Shown piece by piece: positions 6,731 through 10,886 of a stretch of DNA of 10,886 nucleotides (position 1 is its first letter; every line of letters starts with the position of its first letter). Origin of the DNA: Acidimicrobiaceae bacterium (GTDB lineage: Bacteria > Actinomycetota > Acidimicrobiia > Acidimicrobiales > Bog-793); contig DAHUZG010000250.1 in NCBI GenBank assembly GCA_027306715.1, forward strand, positions 1-10,886. Direction: 5' to 3'. The notes under the pieces were generated by a model. It did not search any database. It saw only the letters and a program-made list of their open reading frames with translations, and was not told where the DNA came from. A program made the position numbers and the translations under genes.

Positions 6731-6778
6731 CGGCGCGGTAAAGCCGCGACCCCGCCGCCGCTCGAGGGGGATCCCCGG

Positions 6779-6784
6779 TAGCCT
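6779..6784 (+). promoter_or_regulatory. Candidate -10 element for a leaderless ppk1 transcript
   Basis: TAGCCT fits the TANNNT -10 pattern used by the main sigma factor in Actinomycetota. It ends 8 nt before the ppk1 ATG at 6793, which would place the transcription start on or near the start codon. No Shine-Dalgarno sequence lies at normal distance, and no clear -35 is visible. Confidence 0.3.
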
Positions 6785-6792
6785 TCGCCTTC

Positions 6793-9111
6793 ATGGAGGA
6801 CGAGGTCAGCGCGGTCGCCACGTCCGGGGTCGGCGCCCTTGCCACGTCCGGACAGGACGCCGGGGCGGCCCCCGCCGGTGCCGTCCTCGGCGAGGTGCCG
6901 GAGGTGGCACTGCCGCCTGAGGTCGAGCACTTCGGGCCGCAGCGGTTCTTGAACCGTGAGCTGTCCTGGCTCGATTTCGCCGAGCGCGTCCTCGACCTCG
7001 CCGCTGACCCGGCGCAGCCGCTTCTCGAGCGGGTGAAGTTCCTCGCCATCTTGGCGACCGGCCTCGACGAGTTCTTCTCGGTTCGCGTCGCCGGGCTGAA
7101 AGACCAGCTGGCCGCCGGCGTGCCGGCGCGCTCGCCGGACGGTCGCAGCGCCCGCGGGCTGCTCGCCGAGGTGCGCACCCGGACTCTCGGCATGCTCGAT
7201 CGGGTCGGCCGGCTCTACCGCGACGAGCTCGTCCCGAGCCTCGCCGATCACGGGCTGCGCCTCGTCGGCTACGGAGATCTCGACCAGGCCGCCCGTGCCG
7301 AGCTGGCGGAACGTTTCGAGCGCGAGATCTTCCCCGTCCTCACCCCGCTCGCCGTCGACCCGGGGCACCCGTTCCCCTACATCTCGAGCCTCTCGCTCAA
7401 CCTCGCCGTCGACGTCGAGGACCCGCTCACGGGCTCGCGGCGCTTCGCCCGGGTGAAGGTCCCGCCGCTGCTGCCGCGTTACGTCGCGGCCGGCGAGGAC
7501 CGTCTCGTCGCTCTCGAGGAGGTCATCGGCGCCCATCTCGGCCTCCTCTTCCCGGACATGGTGATCGCCGGCAAGCGCTACTTCCGGGTGACCCGCAATG
7601 CCGACATCGATCTCGACGACGACGACGCCGAGGACCTGCTCGAAGCGGTGGAGCTGGAGCTCAGGCGCCGCCGCTTCGGCCGTGCCGTCCGCCTCGAGGT
7701 CGACGCCTCGATGGAGCCGGAGGTGCAGGAGCTGCTCGTCCGCCAGCTCGAGCTCGAGCCCCAGGACTGCTACCCGGTCGACGCCCCGCTCGATCTCGGC
7801 CAGCTGTGGGCGATCGCCAGCGTCGACCGGCCCGACCTCAAGGCTCCGGGATGGGTGCCGATCGTCCCGCCGCCGCTGGCCGCCCCCCACGACGGCGAGC
7901 GCCCGGACATCTTCGCCGTTCTGCGCGAGCGCGACCTGCTCGTGCACCACCCCTACGACTCCTTCGCCGGCTCGGTCGAGGCGTTCATCCTCGCTGCGGC
8001 CGCCGACCCCGATGTGCTGGCGATCAAGCAGACCCTGTACCGCACCTCCGGCGACGCCGCCTTCGTCGACGCCCTTGCCCGCGCCGCCGAGTCGGGCAAG
8101 CAGGTGGCGACCCTTGTCGAGCTCAAGGCGCGCTTCGACGAGCAGCGGAACATCCGCTGGGCCCGCCAGCTCGAGCAGGCAGGCGTGCACGTTGTGTACG
8201 GGGTGATGGGCCTGAAGACGCACTCGAAGACGGCGCTCGTCGTGCGTCGCGAGCCGGACGGCATCCGCCGCTACTGCCACATCGGCACCGGCAACTACAA
8301 CTCCGAGACCGCCAAGAGCTACGAGGACCTCGGCCTGCTGACGAGCTCGCCGGAGGTGGGCGAGGACCTGACCGACCTGTTCAACCACATCACCGGGTTC
8401 TCCCGCCCGGGCTCGTCACGCCAGCTGATCCTGGCGCCGGAGCGCTTCCGGCCGTGGGTGCTCGAGTCGATCGCGGCCGAGACCGCCCTCGGCCCCGAGG
8501 GCTGGATCACGATCAAGCTGAACGGGCTCACCGACCCCGAGATCATCGACGCCTTCTACGGCGCCTCGCAGGCCGGGGTGCGGATCGAGCTCGTCGTGCG
8601 CAGCCTGTGCTGCCTGCGGCCCGGCGTCCCCGGGCTGTCGGAGAACATCACCGTGCGCTCGATCGTCGGCAGGTTCCTCGAGCACTCCCGCATCTACCGC
8701 TTCGGGCCTCCGATCGAGCCGCCGCCGCCGCCGGCCGGCGCCGCGCCCGCCGGGCATCTCGCCCATCCGGGCCACCGCGGCCCGACCCGCACCGCACCGG
8801 CGGGCTCGCGCGCCACCTCGACGGCTCCGGCTGGCCGGCGGGGCCGGTACGTGATCGGCTCCGCCGACCTCATGGAGCGGAATCTCGACCATCGCATCGA
8901 GGCGCTCGTCCCGGTCGAGACGCCGGAGCTGTGCGCCCAGCTCGAAGAGGTGCTCCAGCTCGCCCTCGCCGACGACACCGGGTGCTTCGCCCTCTCGGCC
9001 GACGGCAGCTGGAGGCGGGTGAGGACGACGCGAGGGGTGAGCCTCCAGCGCAGGCTGCAGGAGCTCGCCGTCGAGCGCTCGCGCCGCCGCCGCCTCGGCG
9101 AGACGCACTGA
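6793..9111 (+). CDS. ppk1: Polyphosphate kinase 1
   Basis: This enzyme transfers the ATP gamma-phosphate onto a growing polyphosphate chain, reversibly, through a phosphohistidine. The product has 772 residues; E. coli PPK has 688. After a 49-residue extension the N domain begins RFLNRELSWLDF (from R51). Magnesium/phosphate-binding arginines correspond to R417 (LYRTSGD) and R447 (KARFDEQRN), spaced 30 apart as in E. coli R375/R405. The autophosphorylated histidine is H477 in GLKTHSK, followed by RYCHIGTGNYN. The second catalytic histidine is H631 in SIVGRFLEHSRIY. The family's closing motif YVIGSADLMERNLDHRIE begins at Y686. Residues 638-685 are a Pro/Ala/Gly/Arg-rich insertion in place of about nine residues in E. 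coli. The ATG at 6793 has no Shine-Dalgarno sequence and may be leaderless. A ppx gene follows after 7 bp, so the two are probably co-transcribed. All catalytic residues are present. Confidence 0.96.
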   Translation: MEDEVSAVATSGVGALATSGQDAGAAPAGAVLGEVPEVALPPEVEHFGPQRFLNRELSWLDFAERVLDLAADPAQPLLERVKFLAILATGLDEFFSVRVAGLKDQLAAGVPARSPDGRSARGLLAEVRTRTLGMLDRVGRLYRDELVPSLADHGLRLVGYGDLDQAARAELAERFEREIFPVLTPLAVDPGHPFPYISSLSLNLAVDVEDPLTGSRRFARVKVPPLLPRYVAAGEDRLVALEEVIGAHLGLLFPDMVIAGKRYFRVTRNADIDLDDDDAEDLLEAVELELRRRRFGRAVRLEVDASMEPEVQELLVRQLELEPQDCYPVDAPLDLGQLWAIASVDRPDLKAPGWVPIVPPPLAAPHDGERPDIFAVLRERDLLVHHPYDSFAGSVEAFILAAAADPDVLAIKQTLYRTSGDAAFVDALARAAESGKQVATLVELKARFDEQRNIRWARQLEQAGVHVVYGVMGLKTHSKTALVVRREPDGIRRYCHIGTGNYNSETAKSYEDLGLLTSSPEVGEDLTDLFNHITGFSRPGSSRQLILAPERFRPWVLESIAAETALGPEGWITIKLNGLTDPEIIDAFYGASQAGVRIELVVRSLCCLRPGVPGLSENITVRSIVGRFLEHSRIYRFGPPIEPPPPPAGAAPAGHLAHPGHRGPTRTAPAGSRATSTAPAGRRGRYVIGSADLMERNLDHRIEALVPVETPELCAQLEEVLQLALADDTGCFALSADGSWRRVRTTRGVSLQRRLQELAVERSRRRRLGETH

Positions 9112-9118
9112 CCGCCGC

Positions 9119-10702
9119 GTGCGCATCGCTGCTCTCGATCTCGGGAGCAACTCGTTCCACCTCCTTGTCGCCGAGGTCCGCCTCGACGGCAGCTTCAGCG
9201 TGCTGGCCTCCGACAAAGAGATGCTGCGACTCGGGGACGTCGTCGCCCGGACCGGCTACATCGACGGCGAGGCGGCCGAGCGGGCGATCGCGACGGTCGC
9301 CCGGTTCAAGGCCATCGCCGAGTCGCAGCGCTGCGACGAGATCGTCGCCCTCGGGACAGCGGCGCTGCGCGAGGCGCTCAACGGCGCTGCGTTCGCCAAG
9401 CGCGTCCGGGCCCGCACCGGTGTCGAGGTCGACGTCGTCGACGGCCTGCGCGAGGCGCAGCTGATCTTCTCGGCGGTGCGGTCGAGCGTGCTGATCGACC
9501 GCCCGCCGGCGCTCTGCGCCGACCTCGGGGGCGGAAGCCTCGAGCTGATGGTGGGCGACGGCGCCTCGCTCAGCTTCGCGACGAGCCTGCGCCTCGGTGT
9601 CGGACGGCTCACCGCCGAGGTCGTCCGTTCCGACCCGCCGGGCGCGAAGGACCGCGCCCGGCTCGAGCGCCGCGTCGCCGACGAGCTGGCGCCCGTGCTC
9701 GAGCACATCGCCGGGTTCGGGCCGAAGATGCTGATCGGCTCGTCGGGCACCTACGCCACGATCGCACGGATGGCGACGGCGTTGCGCGACGGCGCGGTGC
9801 CGGCTTCGGTCAACCAGCTGCGGGTCGACCGGGCGCTTATCGGCGAGCTCGCCGAGCGTATCTTCGCCCTCGACACCGAGTCGCGCCAGCGCCTCGACGG
9901 TTGCGACACCCGCCGCTCGGAGCTGCTGCCCGCCGGGGTGACGGTGCTCACCGAGCTGATGGACCGCAGCGGCCTCGACGAGTTGACGATGAGCGAGTGG
10001 GCGCTGCGGGAGGGGATCGTGATCGCGGCGATCGGCCGCCGCGACCCCGCTGAGCTGGCCGACGACCCCCGCGCCCTGCGCCGCGCCTCGGTGCTGGCGC
10101 TGTGCCGGCGCTCGAGCTGGCGCCAGCGCCACGCACGCCAGGTGGCCTCGATCGCCACCGCCCTCTTCGATGCCTCAGCGGAGCTGCACGGGCTCTCGGA
10201 GACCGACCGCGAGCTGGTCGAGCTCGGTTCCCTGCTGCACGACATCGGTGAGCACATCAGCCGTAGCGATCACGACCGCCACAGCGCCTACCTCGTCGAG
10301 AACGGCGGCCTGCGCGGCTTCGACCCCGACGAGATCCGGATCCTGGCGACGCTCGGCCGCTACCACATCAAGGGCACGCCCCGGGCGGGGTTCGCCCCGT
10401 TTGGCGCGCTCGGCAGCAGCGAGCGCCGGCGTGCGGTGGCGCTCGTGGCCATCCTGCGCATCGCCGACGCCCTTGACGCCACCCACACCTCGGTCGTCGA
10501 CTCGATCGAGGTCGGCCTGCGGCAGGGGGAGATGACCCTTGTCGTGCACGCCCGAGGCGAGGCCGAGCTCGAGGCGTGGATGGTCCGGCGGAAGCAGGAG
10601 CTGTTCGAGAAGACCTTCGCCGTCTCGCTCGAGCTCGGCGTGCTCAGCTCGGCGCGCCGCGAGTGGGACGGCCAGTACGCCGAGGGATCGGGGCTCGGCT
10701 GA
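9119..10702 (+). CDS. ppx: Exopolyphosphatase / GppA-family phosphatase with C-terminal HD domain
   Basis: This Ppx/GppA enzyme hydrolyses terminal phosphate from polyphosphate or the 5' phosphate of pppGpp; sequence alone does not separate the two. The product has 527 residues, the long form (E. coli Ppx 513). The ASKHA-fold N-terminal part shows RIAALDLGSNSFHLLVAEV at the start, the catalytic glutamate E112 in LREAQLIFSAV, ADLGGGSLELMVGDG from about 134, and IGSSGTYATIARM. The C-terminal part is an HD-type helical domain with H338, LLHDIGEHISRSDHDRHSAYL (H374, D375; shown in part) and LGRYHIKGTP. The GTG start is 7 bp after the ppk1 stop with no Shine-Dalgarno sequence, suggesting translational coupling. 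Pairing with ppk1 favours polyphosphate as the substrate. No truncation or missing key residue was seen. Confidence 0.93.
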   Translation: MRIAALDLGSNSFHLLVAEVRLDGSFSVLASDKEMLRLGDVVARTGYIDGEAAERAIATVARFKAIAESQRCDEIVALGTAALREALNGAAFAKRVRARTGVEVDVVDGLREAQLIFSAVRSSVLIDRPPALCADLGGGSLELMVGDGASLSFATSLRLGVGRLTAEVVRSDPPGAKDRARLERRVADELAPVLEHIAGFGPKMLIGSSGTYATIARMATALRDGAVPASVNQLRVDRALIGELAERIFALDTESRQRLDGCDTRRSELLPAGVTVLTELMDRSGLDELTMSEWALREGIVIAAIGRRDPAELADDPRALRRASVLALCRRSSWRQRHARQVASIATALFDASAELHGLSETDRELVELGSLLHDIGEHISRSDHDRHSAYLVENGGLRGFDPDEIRILATLGRYHIKGTPRAGFAPFGALGSSERRRAVALVAILRIADALDATHTSVVDSIEVGLRQGEMTLVVHARGEAELEAWMVRRKQELFEKTFAVSLELGVLSSARREWDGQYAEGSGLG

Positions 10703-10886
10703 GCGGGCGACCGGAGTCCCGACCAACCGCTCTAGTCCGAAGTTCCCCCCGCCCGGCCGGCCCCGTGGGGATCTCACGCTCTCGATCAGGGCGAACATGC
10801 TTCGCTCGAGGCATAAGCGTAGTCATGTATGATGGGATCATAGCGGCTTGTAGGTCCTATGAATGCTGGCGTGAGTTTACACTTGT
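10703..10886. other. Intergenic region with a drop in GC content
   Basis: No supported gene is present. Positions 10703-10790 are GC-rich and hold no convincing terminator. Positions 10791-10886 have 47 G/C in 96 bases (about 49%), far below the rest of the window. A short hairpin, ATGCTTCG-CTCG-AGGCAT style, lies at 10797-10814 (seven pairs, one a T/G wobble). An ATG at 10859-10861 opens a frame (MNAGVSLHL) that runs off the end after nine codons, too short to judge. Confidence 0.6.
10828..10842 (+). promoter_or_regulatory. TATGAT-GGG-ATCATA inverted repeat, candidate promoter/operator
   Basis: TATGAT (10828-10833) differs from the consensus -10 TATAAT at one base. With ATCATA (10837-10842) it forms a perfect 6-bp inverted repeat around GGG. 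An operator overlapping a -10 box suits an autoregulated gene. No good -35 lies 16-18 bp upstream. The gene served would begin at or beyond the right edge, for example at the ATG at 10859. Confidence 0.35.

Noticed and set aside
6628..8388. Upstream extension of the minus-strand SEDS frame, opposite ppk1
   Set aside because: The SEDS homology begins only below about 6480. The extra 587 codons are antisense to conserved PPK1 sequence and show no domain.
10745..10770. C-rich/G-rich stretch after ppx as an intrinsic terminator
   Set aside because: Only four outer pairs or a 4-bp stem with a 2-nt loop can form, and there is no T-run. It is not a convincing terminator.
10644..10841. 65-codon minus-strand frame at the right end
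   Set aside because: It overlaps the 3' end of ppx antisense, has no recognisable motif and no clear ribosome binding site.
10876..10881. TTTACA near the right edge as a -35 box
   Set aside because: The six-base match is weak evidence and any -10 partner would lie outside the window.
1..10886. CRISPR array, tRNA/rRNA gene, insertion sequence or defence system
   Set aside because: No spaced identical repeats of CRISPR length, no tRNA-like conserved TTCGA arm with matching acceptor stem, and no transposase or integrase motif were found on either strand by eye.

Overview
The window is very GC-rich (roughly 70-75% by eye), uses many GTG starts and packs its genes with little or no spacing. The alanyl-tRNA synthetase has the actinobacterial form of its class II motif 2 region, and one cell-wall polymerase closely resembles Mycobacterium RodA. 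Both point to Actinomycetota. A deep-branching lineage such as Acidimicrobiia is a guess and cannot be settled from this sequence alone.

Layout. Positions 1-113 hold a GC-rich 15-bp tandem repeat that may be the 3' end of an upstream gene. Positions 114-5136 (+) form a tight four-gene run: alaS, ruvX, a RodA-type SEDS glycosyltransferase and a DUF151/bifunctional-nuclease-family protein. alaS and ruvX are 1 bp apart, and the last two genes overlap by 4 bp. This run meets a second SEDS gene (minus strand, 5152 to about 6627) tail to tail. The 15-bp junction carries a duplicated palindromic 14-mer that supplies double stop codons on both strands and can fold as a hairpin. A 165-bp divergent intergenic region (6628-6792) with a large palindrome then leads to ppk1 (6793-9111) and a long HD-domain ppx/gppA gene (9119-10702), 7 bp apart. 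The last 184 bp are non-coding as far as can be seen. They drop to about 49% GC and contain a TATGAT/ATCATA inverted repeat that looks like a promoter or operator for a gene beyond the window.

How the genes fit together. The first run combines translation (alaS), pre-16S rRNA processing (ruvX) and wall elongation (RodA-type SEDS). The minus-strand gene is a second, distinct SEDS polymerase. ppk1 and ppx/gppA form a polyphosphate synthesis and breakdown pair. These are mostly housekeeping genes, and I found no defence system, mobile element, CRISPR array or RNA gene.

The unusual points are structural: low-complexity in-frame insertions in ruvX, the DUF151 gene and ppk1; two convergent SEDS genes with no penicillin-binding protein gene between them; the duplicated-palindrome junction; and the compositional break at the right edge.
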